Positions 1 to 5,668 of a stretch of 32,027 bases of DNA are shown here, one piece after another. Numbering within the stretch: position 1 is the first letter of the stretch; each line of letters starts with the position of its first letter. Location: positions 1-32,027 of IMG/VR virus record IMGVR_UViG_3300024317_000013, one strand, 5' to 3'. The notes below the pieces were generated by a model. That model had not been told where the DNA came from, made no database searches, and saw nothing but the letters and a program-made list of their open reading frames with translations. Origin of the DNA: a virus. The translations under genes and the position numbers were made by a program.

Positions 1-360
1 GCCGAACTTGGAGCCGGGGAAGCCCCCTTCCACCAACGACGCCAGGAACTTACCCGCCGGAGTGTTGTCACCGATGCCGCAATCCTCGTCGTGGTCCGTC
101 GCGTAGAGCGTCGTCTCGTCTTCGAAGTCGTAGTTCTCCGCATTGCCCGCGAAGAGATTCTGCGTGATGTCCTCATCAGCCCCGTCGAGACGAGCACTGA
201 TTTCGAGGAACAGCGAGTGGAACTTGTCGTCCTTGGTGCCGGGTTTCTTCCCGGGCACGAAGTCTTCGCCGTTGAACTGGTCGGTCCAGCGGTAGCCGCT
301 GAGCACGCCGTCCACACCGTTGAGGAAGCCGCCGCCGCCCTTCTTGAGATTCAGACCCAA
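1..360 (-). CDS. Conserved phage protein of the replication module, C-terminus cut by window edge
   Basis: Reading the minus strand from a TTG at 360 gives 120 residues that stay open to base 1, so the 3' end of the gene is missing. The start is chosen because AAGGAG lies 8 bases upstream and no ATG is near. The N-terminus is Gly/Lys-rich (a run of four glycines at residues 8-11) and is followed by an acidic region with many Asp and Glu. A segment reading PAGKFLASLVEGGFP (101-115) has the look of a recurring phage protein often found beside RepA-type helicases, but I cannot attach a function. It is the last visible gene of the minus-strand replication block, 78 bases after the preceding gene. 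A DNA-binding or replication-accessory role is only a guess from position. Confidence 0.75.
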   Translation of the reverse strand, partial: MGLNLKKGGGGFLNGVDGVLSGYRWTDQFNGEDFVPGKKPGTKDDKFHSLFLEISARLDGADEDITQNLFAGNAENYDFEDETTLYATDHDEDCGIGDNTPAGKFLASLVEGGFPGSKFG

Positions 361-438
361 ATCACACGCTCCTTGTTTGCGAGGTTCGAACGTCGCGTAC
401 CTGTACCCTAGTGATTAGTGCAAGCCGCGTGCCAGGGA

Positions 439-831
439 TTATCCTCGCTCGACACGCTGCTTATAGACATCCGCCTGCACCTTACCACAAGCGGTGTCCT
501 TGTTCTGGGACGCCGTTGTCTCCTGTCCCGAGGTCAGGGTTCCCGGCTTCAGTGCGTCGGCCAACTGAAACCACAGGGGGCTGGCCTTGCTGTTGGTCGA
601 GAAGGCCAGGGACGCCTGGATGCACCGGGCCTCATCCAAGCTCAGGTCCAGCAGGATGCGGTCAGGCTGCGGGATGAACTCTGAGACGAACTCGGTGATG
701 TATTCCACCCCGAGCCCGTCTCGCTCGACCACGCGCCCCGCGCGCTCCAGGACCAGGGCAACCTCGTAGCGGACCTCCCTCTCGACCATTGTCTGTTTCG
801 CGTCTTGCGCAACTCGTCGTGCAGTAGCCAT
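439..831 (-). CDS. Hypothetical protein, 130 aa, helical
   Basis: The ATG start is preceded by a strong GGAGGAG ribosome binding site 5 bases away. The N-terminal 40 residues are helix-prone and charged (many Arg, Glu, Val). The middle contains an acidic segment with hydrophobic spacing (EYITEFVSEFIP), and the C-terminus is Lys/Gln-rich and probably flexible. No catalytic motif, signal peptide or membrane segment is visible. It lies 24 bases after the preceding minus-strand gene and 78 bases before the truncated gene at the left edge, so it is probably transcribed with the replication block. I do not recognise the family. Position suggests a small early phage protein, perhaps accessory to replication or recombination. 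Confidence 0.75.
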   Translation of the reverse strand: MATARRVAQDAKQTMVEREVRYEVALVLERAGRVVERDGLGVEYITEFVSEFIPQPDRILLDLSLDEARCIQASLAFSTNSKASPLWFQLADALKPGTLTSGQETTASQNKDTACGKVQADVYKQRVERG

Positions 832-855
832 CAGTCTCCTCCTCGGAATTGGGGT

Positions 856-1095
856 TTACGTCGTTTCGTCCGCATTGTAGTCCAGAGCGTTACGGTACCG
901 CACGCATTCGTAGTCGGTACATTCTCGCCAATTCTTCTCCTTATGAAAACGCCAGAGGTCAGAGTTATCGTGCTGGCGCTGATGATTGTTCTCAGCCGCC
1001 TCTGCGAGTGCGGCTCTCACGTTTAAGAGTTTGATATCCATTAATGCACCAATAGCGGCACCGGCACCCGCACGGCGGGCGGAATCGGTACCCAC
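856..1095 (-). CDS. Hypothetical small protein, 79 aa (start uncertain)
   Basis: A GTG at 1095 with CGGAG five bases upstream gives 79 residues. The N-terminal part is Ala/Gly/Arg-rich (RRAGAGAAIGAL) and the C-terminal part is charged, containing WRECTDYECVRYRNALDY. An ATG at 1041 would give 61 residues but has no good ribosome binding site. It does overlap, in a TAATG arrangement, with the stop of a 40-codon proline-rich frame running from 1163 to 1041. I prefer the GTG because its Ala/Gly-rich reading looks more like protein than the alternative frame, which is 12/40 proline. Two cysteines five residues apart are the only possible metal-binding hint. Function unknown; probably cotranscribed with its neighbours. 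Confidence 0.6.
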   Translation of the reverse strand: MGTDSARRAGAGAAIGALMDIKLLNVRAALAEAAENNHQRQHDNSDLWRFHKEKNWRECTDYECVRYRNALDYNADETT

Positions 1096-1156
1096 TGTAA
1101 CTCCGGCAGGCGCACCGGAGGGCAGATGAGCGGGGTCGGCGGGAGCGGGCGTAGAG

Positions 1157-1357
1157 TCAGCATAGCCCCCTCGCCCCTTGAAGCAGAATGATGGCGAACT
1201 CATTCGCCTCTGACGCCTCCATATCAATCAGGAGCTTTGACTCCCGATTCTTGAACAGTTCCAGGCGTACGAGCCCGTTGGCGTCGGCCTCGGAGACCTC
1301 GGCCTGATAGATGCTATCCAGAACCACGGATTGCGAGCGCTTGATGTCTTGCTGCAC
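1157..1357 (-). CDS. Hypothetical small protein, 66 aa
   Basis: The GTG start at 1357 shares one base with the TAG stop of the upstream 38-residue gene (TAGTG). It has GGGAGG six bases upstream, so translational coupling is likely. The protein is a compact, mostly beta/helix-mixed sequence. It reads SVVLDSIYQAEVSEADANGL, then VRLELFKNRESKLLIDMEASEANEFAIILLQGA. The alternation of hydrophobic and charged residues suggests a folded domain. There is no signal peptide, metal site or catalytic motif. A longer reading starting upstream is possible but would run through the coupled upstream gene, so I reject it. Function unknown. Confidence 0.7.
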   Translation of the reverse strand: MQQDIKRSQSVVLDSIYQAEVSEADANGLVRLELFKNRESKLLIDMEASEANEFAIILLQGARGLC

Positions 1358-1473
1358 TAACACCCTCCCTTTGCAAAGTAGATGAGCAGCGCGCATCGGA
1401 GACAGAGCTTGTAGGAGCACGTCCCCGTCGCGTTATGGTAGTAGACCCAGCGGTGCGCGCAGGGGCTAGCCAA
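1357..1473 (-). CDS. Zinc-binding microprotein, 38 aa
   Basis: This 38-codon frame starts with a TTG inside the last codons of the upstream gene and ends one base into the GTG of the downstream gene. It is therefore tied to both neighbours by overlap. A GGGAG lies only four bases before the TTG, a short but usable spacing. The protein contains a Cys-x-His near residue 5, then WVYYHNATGTC, then CLRC (26-29 region), giving several Cys/His ligands in 38 residues, as in small phage treble-clef or zinc-ribbon peptides. It is below usual gene-calling length and would normally be missed. The tight overlaps and Cys/His spacing are the support. Function is unknown; structural zinc binding is inferred. 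Confidence 0.5.
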   Translation of the reverse strand: MASPCAHRWVYYHNATGTCSYKLCLRCALLIYFAKGGC

Positions 1474-1690
1474 GGGGCTCCCGCTCGGTGATGCGGAAGT
1501 AGCCGTGGAGCCGCACGAGCCCCTTGGTCCGCACACTACGACGCACCCGGTCAAAGCCCACGATATCGGTCCATGAGCTTCCGGTGACCAAGACGGTCCC
1601 CCGATGGCGCACACCACTTGCGCCTTCACCTTCTACGACATCTCCCGTCTTCAGCGGGAGCTTTTGTCCGCACGCATGGCATTTCTTCAT
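1466..1690 (-). CDS. Small protein with N-terminal CxxC, 74 aa
   Basis: The ATG at 1690 follows CAGGAGG with a 5-base spacer; a longer TTG start at 1810 lacks such a site and is rejected. The product begins MKKCHACGQKLPLKTGD, placing a CxxC knuckle at residues 4-7. The remainder is a basic, beta-rich domain that reads RGTVLVTGSSWTDIVGFDRV and then SVRTKGLVRLHGYFRIT. No second Cys pair follows, so a metal site would need other ligands or a partner; the adjacent 38-residue Cys/His peptide is one candidate. It is the first gene after a 285-base gap downstream of the helicase gene, and the first of a chain of overlapping small genes. Function unknown. Confidence 0.7.
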   Translation of the reverse strand: MKKCHACGQKLPLKTGDVVEGEGASGVRHRGTVLVTGSSWTDIVGFDRVRRSVRTKGLVRLHGYFRITEREPLG

Positions 1691-1872
1691 GTCTGCCTCC
1701 TGTTCAAATTGACCGAAGCGTTTTTGAGTAGCATCCAGTCCGAGTTTGGAATGAACACTGCGTCTACCAATCGAATGTTCAGCGTAGCGTTCTGAGACCA
1801 ATAGCCCCAAGTTCGCCCTACGTGCCCGCTATATCTCGTCACCGTCACATACATATCGGTCTCCGGGGCAAC

Positions 1873-1902
1873 CTCCCACCCCTATTACATAGGGGGTGGG
1901 GG
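1873..1902 (-). other. GC-rich inverted repeat in the 1691-1975 intergenic gap
   Basis: The arm CCCACCCCTA is followed by a short TTACA-type loop and then TAGGGGGTGGG, a strong hairpin with a single-base bulge. There is no T tract on either side. It may terminate, process or attenuate minus-strand transcription between the helicase and the small-gene chain. I see no gene in the remaining 1691-1975 gap. Confidence 0.5.
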
Positions 1903-1950
1903 ATGTCCAATCCGGCCTGACAAGCCTTTGTTTTCAACAACTTAACTCAA

Positions 1951-1976
1951 GTCCCACCCCAAAAAACTCGTGGGAC
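1951..1976 (-). terminator. Hairpin at the 3' end of the helicase gene
   Basis: GTCCCAC (1951-1957) and GTGGGAC (1970-1976) form a perfect 7-bp stem around a 12-base loop containing six A/T. It begins at the stop codon of the minus-strand helicase gene. The following T run is weak, so this may be an inefficient terminator or an mRNA-stabilising hairpin. Confidence 0.45.
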
Positions 1977-2932
1977 TAAATCACCGAGGAAACCCGATAT
2001 TCCTTGTTTTCCTTAATGATTTTGCCACTTTCCTTGAGTCCCGCGAGATAGCGCGAAAACGTCGTACGGGGCATTCCAGCGCGTGCGCTCATGGTACCAA
2101 ACCACTCGTCCCAGGAGAGCGGGCCTTCGTCCCTCAGTACCGCGAGCATCTCGGTCGCCTTGCTCACGACGGCGATGGAGCGCGACTCGTTCACGATGAC
2201 TACCGTGTCTTGCTCCGGCATCGGCTTGGTATGCAATTCGATGTCTTCGAACTCCTCGGCGTCTTTCTGCTTGTTGCACGCGAGGATGAGCTTACCCTTT
2301 TTGTTGCTAAGGGAAAGCATAGTATCCGCAGCACCCCGGAAGGCAGTATTGCCACGTTCACGGTCGCCATCGAGTCGGGTGTGGTGAACCACGAGGACGG
2401 TGGAATCGAACTCCTTTCGAAGTCGGTCAACCCCCGCCACGAACCGACCCATGTCAGCTTGTTGGTTTTCGTCACCATCAAAGCATCGGGCCAGTGTGTC
2501 GATAACGATAAGGTCCGGGACAATATCTGCCTCCTCAATGCGCTCGATGACGCGGGCCATCCCATCACTGTCGGCATAGACGGGCACGCTCTCGGTGAGC
2601 CACGCCCCCCGTACCCGGGATGCCTTTAGTTTGCGGTATTCCAGCCAGCCGTTGATGCGCTTGCCCATCCCGGACGCGCCTTCCGCGCACACGTAGAGGG
2701 GGAAGCCCTGGGTCACCTTATGCCCCTGCCACAGACCTCCAGCAGCCACGGAGAGCGCGAGGTCGGCAGCGACGAAGGACTTCATCACCCCGGGCGGGCC
2801 ATACAGCCCACAGAGCCCGCCAGCGGGGATAATGCGGTCTATCAGCCAGGACGGTGCGGGGAGATGCATCATCTCCTCGGTCGAGAACATACGCATCGTA
2901 CCAGGCGACGTAAAATGTAGGTTGAGTGCCAA
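1976..2932 (-). CDS. RepA-type replicative helicase-like ATPase (AAA_25/RecA fold)
   Basis: This 318-residue protein has a Walker A loop GPPGVMKS (45-52) and a Walker B strand LIVIDTLAR (141-149). It also has VVHHT (181-185) and a RERGNTAFRGAAD segment (192-204). Together these are typical of the RepA/RecA-like AAA_25 ATPases that phages and plasmids use as hexameric helicases or helicase loaders. The last 55 residues (about 262-318) look like a winged-helix domain (RTTFSRYLAGLKESGKI). The expected role is ATP-driven DNA unwinding at phage replication forks in the cytoplasm. The start is a TTG with GGAGG 11 bases upstream; ATG codons 13-15 residues in are alternatives without a ribosome binding site. 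It is flanked by hairpins on both sides, suggesting its own transcript level. Family call is strong; its precise role, helicase versus loader, is inferred. Confidence 0.88.
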   Translation of the reverse strand: MALNLHFTSPGTMRMFSTEEMMHLPAPSWLIDRIIPAGGLCGLYGPPGVMKSFVAADLALSVAAGGLWQGHKVTQGFPLYVCAEGASGMGKRINGWLEYRKLKASRVRGAWLTESVPVYADSDGMARVIERIEEADIVPDLIVIDTLARCFDGDENQQADMGRFVAGVDRLRKEFDSTVLVVHHTRLDGDRERGNTAFRGAADTMLSLSNKKGKLILACNKQKDAEEFEDIELHTKPMPEQDTVVIVNESRSIAVVSKATEMLAVLRDEGPLSWDEWFGTMSARAGMPRTTFSRYLAGLKESGKIIKENKEYRVSSVI

Positions 2933-2959
2933 GGGGTCGGTACCTCCGGGATAGAGAAT

Positions 2960-2992
2960 GAGCCCGCCTCAGTGGGGGACCGAGACGGGCTC
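2960..2992 (-). terminator. Hairpin between the winged-helix gene and the helicase gene
   Basis: GAGCCCGCCTC pairs with GAGACGGGCTC (10 of 11 positions) around an 11-base loop. On the minus strand the stem is followed by ATTCT. It lies after the 3059-3250 gene and before the helicase start, so it could partially terminate or attenuate the minus-strand transcript. Confidence 0.5.
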
Positions 2993-3058
2993 TGGGTGCT
3001 GGGGTAACAGGCTCACTGCCTCTACGAACCTCCCTGTCACAACCCCAGCGTAAGCGGC

Positions 3059-3250
3059 TTAAAGGGCGCCGACGAGGCGGTAGAGCCCGCCGTTGTCTCG
3101 GGCGTCGTCAATGCGGTAGCCCATGGTGCGCAGGCGGATGACATCGCGGCGGATGCTCGCCTGGGGCGCGTCCAGGTTCGTGGCGAGGGTCTGGGCCGAC
3201 GCGGGGCCGCTGGTCAGGGTGTCGAGGATGAAGCGCTGTCTGTTGCTCAT
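3059..3250 (-). CDS. Small winged helix-turn-helix DNA-binding protein, 63 aa
   Basis: The product is essentially a single helix-turn-helix domain. RQRFILDTLTSGPASAQTLA leads into a helix-turn segment (ATNLDAPQASIRRDVIRLRTMGY), followed by a wing (RIDDARDNGGLYRLV). This is the layout of HTH_11/DeoR-like and phage wHTH proteins that bind DNA as small regulators. The ATG at 3250 has GAGGA eight bases upstream; a GTG five codons earlier overlaps that site and is less likely. It sits in the minus-strand early operon just upstream of the helicase gene with a hairpin between them. It could regulate the early genes or help load the helicase at an origin. DNA binding is well supported by sequence pattern, the target is not known. 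Confidence 0.78.
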   Translation of the reverse strand: MSNRQRFILDTLTSGPASAQTLATNLDAPQASIRRDVIRLRTMGYRIDDARDNGGLYRLVGAL

Positions 3251-3301
3251 AGTGTCTGTCCTCACAAGGTTACGGGTTATCGTGGCCTACCAGGGGTTAC
3301 T

Positions 3302-3499
3302 TCAAGAATCGTGCCGTACCCGGGCGTCGTTCACGTCGGCCTCTTGGTCGTGCCAGTCGGGGTCGTGCGCCGGGGTGTTCCAGCCCATGTCCATCAAGTA
3401 GGACACGGTGCGGTGACAGTAGTGACAGCCGTGTTCCCCGGCGACCACCTTGTGGCGCCCATCCGGGGAGTCCTTGCACGAGTGGATGCGGTCGGTCAT
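3302..3499 (-). CDS. Small putative zinc-binding protein, 65 aa
   Basis: The ATG overlaps the stop of the preceding gene as TAATG and has GGAG seven bases upstream, indicating coupled translation. The sequence holds a cluster of potential metal ligands: Cys16, then GEHGCHYCHRTV with a CxxC-like CHYC, and later AHDPDWHD. The spacing resembles small HNH-less zinc fingers found in phages, where CHYCH-type knuckles are common, but I cannot match a named family. The C-terminus is acidic and polar. A structural zinc site is inferred. Function unknown; cotranscribed with the minus-strand early genes. Confidence 0.68.
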   Translation of the reverse strand: MTDRIHSCKDSPDGRHKVVAGEHGCHYCHRTVSYLMDMGWNTPAHDPDWHDQEADVNDARVRHDS

Positions 3500-3711
3500 T
3501 ACCGCGCTCCCAAGAACAGCCACTTCATGCGGCCCCAGAAGCCCAGGCTCACGAACTGGATGAACGCGCCGCGGGTGATGGCGCCGTCCCTGCCCACGCG
3601 CATCGCAATCTTCGCTGTCCGACGCTCGATTCGCTTCTCACTCATGCGGTCCTCCAGTCCTCGCAGTTGGCCGGTCGTGTTGGTCTTGTGGCGGCTATAG
3701 GTACCTGTCAC
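3499..3711 (-). CDS. Small basic protein with hydrophobic C-terminus, 70 aa (start uncertain)
   Basis: Two starts are plausible. GTG 3711 overlaps the upstream stop as GTGA and has GGAGG six bases before it, giving 70 residues. ATG 3645 has GGAGG five bases before it and gives 48 residues. I list the longer one because it leaves no gap and its extra codons look coding. The conserved-looking core is a basic helix (SEKRIERRTAKIAMRVGRDG) followed by an aromatic, hydrophobic segment (FIQFVSLGFWGRMKWLFLGA) that could touch a membrane or pack in a core. No known family is recognised. Both GGAGG sites may be used. Confidence 0.6.
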   Translation of the reverse strand: MTGTYSRHKTNTTGQLRGLEDRMSEKRIERRTAKIAMRVGRDGAITRGAFIQFVSLGFWGRMKWLFLGAR

Positions 3712-4001
3712 TGGCATCCTCCAAATCGGTTCTTCACAAGCCGCCCATCGACCACGATGATGTCGGCAGCGGCGATATCCGTTGTGCGCAGGCTCCGATA
3801 TACGGCCATCGTCGTCGTGATAACGGTCACGCCGCGTTTGCGTCTATCGGCCTCCTCTCGGAAGCGGCTGAGCACGCTGCACAGTGCCGTGGAGCCGAAG
3901 GTGTATTGGAGAATGTCCCGGATGTCGTTGAAGGAAAATTCCTTCTGATTGTCCGCGTCATCCGTACTGGTCGCCGTACTCGCCGCGTTATCTGGTCTCA
4001 T
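3708..4001 (-). CDS. Hypothetical protein, 97 aa
   Basis: The ATG at 4001 overlaps the upstream stop (ATGA) and has GGAGG seven bases upstream. The first 20 residues are Ala/Thr/Asp-rich and probably disordered. The rest forms a mixed helix/strand domain. It reads EFSFNDIRDILQYTF, then SVLSRFREEADRRKRGVTVIT, then a hydrophobic strand ADIIVVDGRLVKNRF. The frame could extend upstream as an open frame but that stretch lies in the preceding gene and has poor composition. No motif points to an enzyme. It belongs to the same tightly overlapping minus-strand chain as the genes on either side. Function unknown. Confidence 0.72.
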   Translation of the reverse strand: MRPDNAASTATSTDDADNQKEFSFNDIRDILQYTFGSTALCSVLSRFREEADRRKRGVTVITTTMAVYRSLRTTDIAAADIIVVDGRLVKNRFGGCQ

Positions 4002-4207
4002 AGCACATCCTCCGTCTCGGGGCCGTCCTGGGCGTAGCGCTTCTTCCACGCATTGGCGTCCCGCATCCAGTCTTCGTCGTTGATAATCTGCACCCCGCCC
4101 CAACGCTTCACAGGCGGGTAGTAGGTGACGGGGAACGGTCGGCGGATGAGCGCCTGTCGTACCTCGTGGGTGGGCAAGAGTGCGCGTCGTGATGTGGCTG
4201 TGCTCAC
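3998..4207 (-). CDS. Hypothetical protein, 69 aa
   Basis: GTG 4207 overlaps the TGA of the preceding gene (GTGA) and follows GGAGG by four bases. The product is basic in the first half (SRRALLPTHEVRQALIRRPF) with an aromatic VTYYPPVKRWGG segment. It ends in an acidic tail (EDWMRDANAW, then DGPETEDVL). No domain is recognised. The gene sits second in the leftward operon that starts at 4410, with coupled translation on both sides, which supports it being real despite its size. A DNA- or protein-interacting early phage peptide is possible, but nothing in the sequence proves it. Confidence 0.68.
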   Translation of the reverse strand: MSTATSRRALLPTHEVRQALIRRPFPVTYYPPVKRWGGVQIINDEDWMRDANAWKKRYAQDGPETEDVL

Positions 4208-4410
4208 TGGTCCTCCAAGGGAATGCCACACGCTTCCAGGAAGCGCTCGTGGTTAAAACGGGAGTTGTCCTGCGCCATCATGTCGGCCAAGCGGTGCGCA
4301 ATCGTGTGGCGCGTCCGACGATTCATCTGCGCGTCTGCCGCCGTCGCGCAGTTGATAAGGGCTCCATCGTTGATGGCGTGGGCGATAGCGAGGTAGTCTT
4401 TCTTGGTCAT
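4204..4410 (-). CDS. Conserved small phage protein, 68 aa (recurrent early-gene family)
   Basis: The sequence starts MTKKDYLAIAHAINDGA and ends SRFNHERFLEACGIPLEDQ. This closely follows the pattern of a very common small phage protein: MTKKxF-x-x-IA at the start, a central helix with HxLADxxAxDN, then PRFxxxRFLxACG at the end. Its function is not known to me. The ATG at 4410 is picked on this family pattern; the upstream ribosome binding site is weak (CACGGG). The open frame continues to 4848 but that extension is Arg/Ser/Gly-rich and lies across repeats, so it is treated as non-coding. It is the first gene of the leftward operon, so its promoter should lie in the 4411-4952 intergenic region. 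Confidence 0.82.
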   Translation of the reverse strand: MTKKDYLAIAHAINDGALINCATAADAQMNRRTRHTIAHRLADMMAQDNSRFNHERFLEACGIPLEDQ

Positions 4411-4499
4411 GGCCCGTGAGACTGCATCGCGTGTGCCAAGACCTGTCTTCCGTTCTATTGAATGAAAAGCGACCCGCCAGGGTCGCGTAGTCACCCACT

Positions 4500-4575
4500 G
4501 GGGACAAATGCGTCCTGACCATCCGTACCCCTTTAGAGACTCCGGGGTCAAATGGGCGCTGACCATCCGTACCCC
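4500..4575. repeat. Pair of 32-bp imperfect direct repeats
   Basis: Copies lie at 4500-4531 and 4544-4575, 28 of 32 bases identical, spaced 44 bases start to start. Each runs from GGGG to CCCC with the shared core CTGACCATCCGTACCCC. They lie about 90-165 bases upstream of the leftward operon's first gene, the right distance for operators or promoter-associated sites. Confidence 0.85.
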
Positions 4576-4611
4576 ATTGGAGCCGCGGCCTCCTGCATGC
4601 CTGCCTGCATG

Positions 4612-4625
4612 GTCGAGCGCTCGAC
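4612..4625. promoter_or_regulatory. 14-bp perfect palindrome (operator candidate)
   Basis: GTCGAGCGCTCGAC is a perfect palindrome in the divergent control region. Its central GAGCGCTC recurs inside the palindrome TAGAGCGCTCTA at 9231-9242, in the other intergenic region bounding the rightward early operon. Such two-fold symmetric sites commonly bind dimeric repressors. Confidence 0.5.
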
Positions 4626-4632
4626 TATTCAT

Positions 4633-4677
4633 AGAGCGAATGTCCATCACGCGAAGGTCGAGCACGCGAAGGTCCAT
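4633..4677. repeat. Degenerate 15-bp tandem repeat
   Basis: On the minus strand the unit GACCTTCGCGTGCTC is followed by GACCTTCGCGTGATG and a diverged GACATTCGCTCTATG. The shared 12-mer CACGCGAAGGTC sits at 4648-4659 and 4663-4674 on the plus strand. It lies beside the 14-bp palindrome and may be part of the same control site. Confidence 0.6.
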
Positions 4678-4952
4678 AGATGATGGTACGGCGTTTGCTA
4701 ATGCAGGGCGTATGCCAATCGGCTCGATAAGCACGTCTCGTGCCAAGCCCCGTGTACCACACCATGTGCTAGGACGGGACACGGGTATCCTGGGCGCTGT
4801 CAATGGTTTGCGCGGAATGGAACACGAGCGCGTACCAAGATGGCGCATCGGACCTGCACACTATTTTTTAAGTTGTTGATTCTAAAGGACCGCGCATCGG
4901 GCATGCCGAGTGCTACTGATGTAGGCTAAAAACTGCAAACGTGATTACGAAA

Positions 4953-5177
4953 ATGTCGGCCAACCAAATGGAGATGAAATTGACGCCCGAAGTAGTCAAC
5001 CGCTATGGAACCGTGAACGGTTGCGACGTGCACAACCGCGTCTCGTGCGAGCGTTGCACGAGCTTGACGCCTAAGCAAACCGCCTACAATCTCCGCACTC
5101 GTAAGCTCGTGCCGACTGGTGACGCCCAGAGGGATAGACTCGTGCGGGCTAAGCTCGCAGTCAGGAGCGACCGATAA
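4953..5177 (+). CDS. Small putative zinc-finger protein, 74 aa (start uncertain)
   Basis: This is the first gene of the rightward accessory operon. The sequence contains GCDVHNRVSCERCTSLTPKQ, with a C-x2-H followed by C-x2-C, a plausible single zinc site, and then a basic segment (NLRTRKLVPTG). An ATG at 4953 and an in-frame GTG at 4941 are both possible. Neither has a ribosome binding site, so translation may be leaderless or start at a downstream TTG (4980) that does have GGAG nearby. The stop TAA overlaps the next ATG (TAATG), which supports the reading frame. No named family is recognised; a small nucleic-acid-binding role is possible from the basic character. Confidence 0.68.
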   Translation: MSANQMEMKLTPEVVNRYGTVNGCDVHNRVSCERCTSLTPKQTAYNLRTRKLVPTGDAQRDRLVRAKLAVRSDR

Positions 5178-5443
5178 TGTTTGCGCCACGAGACTACGTA
5201 ATCGCGTGTCACGGATGCGGAAACATTCGGAGCGAGCGGACCGCCTTTCTAAGTGCGGCTTTATCCCTAGGCGCGACACGCGGCGACAAAACGTATTGTG
5301 TTCCCGCGCTCGCGTGCGACGACTGCAAGGCGATTCCGGGGCGCATCCGTTCTGCCTTCGATAACGGTCCTTCTGCTGATGCGCGGGCGACGTTTGACGC
5401 CCAGCTAGACGGTTGGCTAACGCGCATCGAAGGGGACCGCTGA
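5177..5443 (+). CDS. Small zinc-ribbon-like protein, 88 aa
   Basis: The ATG is part of a TAATG overlap with the preceding stop and has AGGAG nine bases upstream. Two Cys pairs, CHGC (residues 11-14) and CDDC (47-50), are separated by about 32 residues with an intervening TYCVPALACDDC strand. This gives a likely zinc-ribbon or treble-clef fold. The C-terminal half is a helix-prone acidic/Ala-rich segment (SADARATFDAQLDGWLTRIEGD). It probably acts with the adjacent zinc-containing proteins of this operon, but its function is unknown. The stop TGA overlaps the next ATG (TGATG), another sign of coupled translation. Confidence 0.72.
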   Translation: MFAPRDYVIACHGCGNIRSERTAFLSAALSLGATRGDKTYCVPALACDDCKAIPGRIRSAFDNGPSADARATFDAQLDGWLTRIEGDR

Positions 5444-5667
5444 TGTCTCGTCAAGGCGTATCGCTTGCCGATGTCTTCACCCGCTGTTCAAGTCAACATC
5501 TCTTAGGCGAGCTTGCCCAGGAGTGCCGCGTAATCGTCCACCGTGCCGAGCGCGCACTTGGACCGCTACCGAAAGCCTCATACGTTGACTTGTGCGCGGA
5601 CAATATTGCGCATGCGTCGATTGCCGACATTAAAGCCGCGCTCGTGGTTGCGGGAGTAGGGTACTAG
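5443..5667 (+). CDS. Hypothetical protein, 74 aa
   Basis: The ATG at 5443 shares bases with the upstream TGA and has AAGGGG seven bases before it; an earlier in-frame start at 5413 lies inside the previous gene and is rejected. The protein is helical throughout. It reads SLADVFTRCSSQHLLGELAQ, then VIVHRAERALGPLPKASYVDL, then IADIKAALVVAGVGY, with no Cys pairs or catalytic signature. One base separates it from the following large gene, so it is firmly in the rightward operon. Function unknown. Confidence 0.7.
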   Translation: MSRQGVSLADVFTRCSSQHLLGELAQECRVIVHRAERALGPLPKASYVDLCADNIAHASIADIKAALVVAGVGY

Positions 5668-5668
5668 C

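Larger units (their letters stand above)
4411..4952. promoter_or_regulatory. Divergent intergenic control region between two early operons
   Basis: This stretch of about 540 bases separates the leftward operon (first gene 4410) from the rightward operon (first gene 4953). I find no convincing gene in it. It holds a 32-bp direct repeat pair, a 15-bp tandem repeat and a 14-bp palindrome, each listed separately. It should contain the early promoters in both directions, but no clear consensus -35/-10 pair stood out. Confidence 0.6.

Noticed and set aside
1970-2629. 219-codon plus-strand frame antisense to the helicase gene
   Set aside because: The minus-strand frame has Walker A and B and a ribosome binding site; the plus frame has no motif or start signal.
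4633-4677. Short tandem repeats as a possible CRISPR array
   Set aside because: The unit is 15 bases with no spacers; no repeat-spacer structure of CRISPR type is present anywhere in the window.
4411-4848. Upstream in-frame extension of the 68-residue gene to 4848
   Set aside because: Composition is Arg/Ser/Gly-rich, it crosses the 32-bp and 15-bp repeats, and the family pattern starts at ATG 4410.
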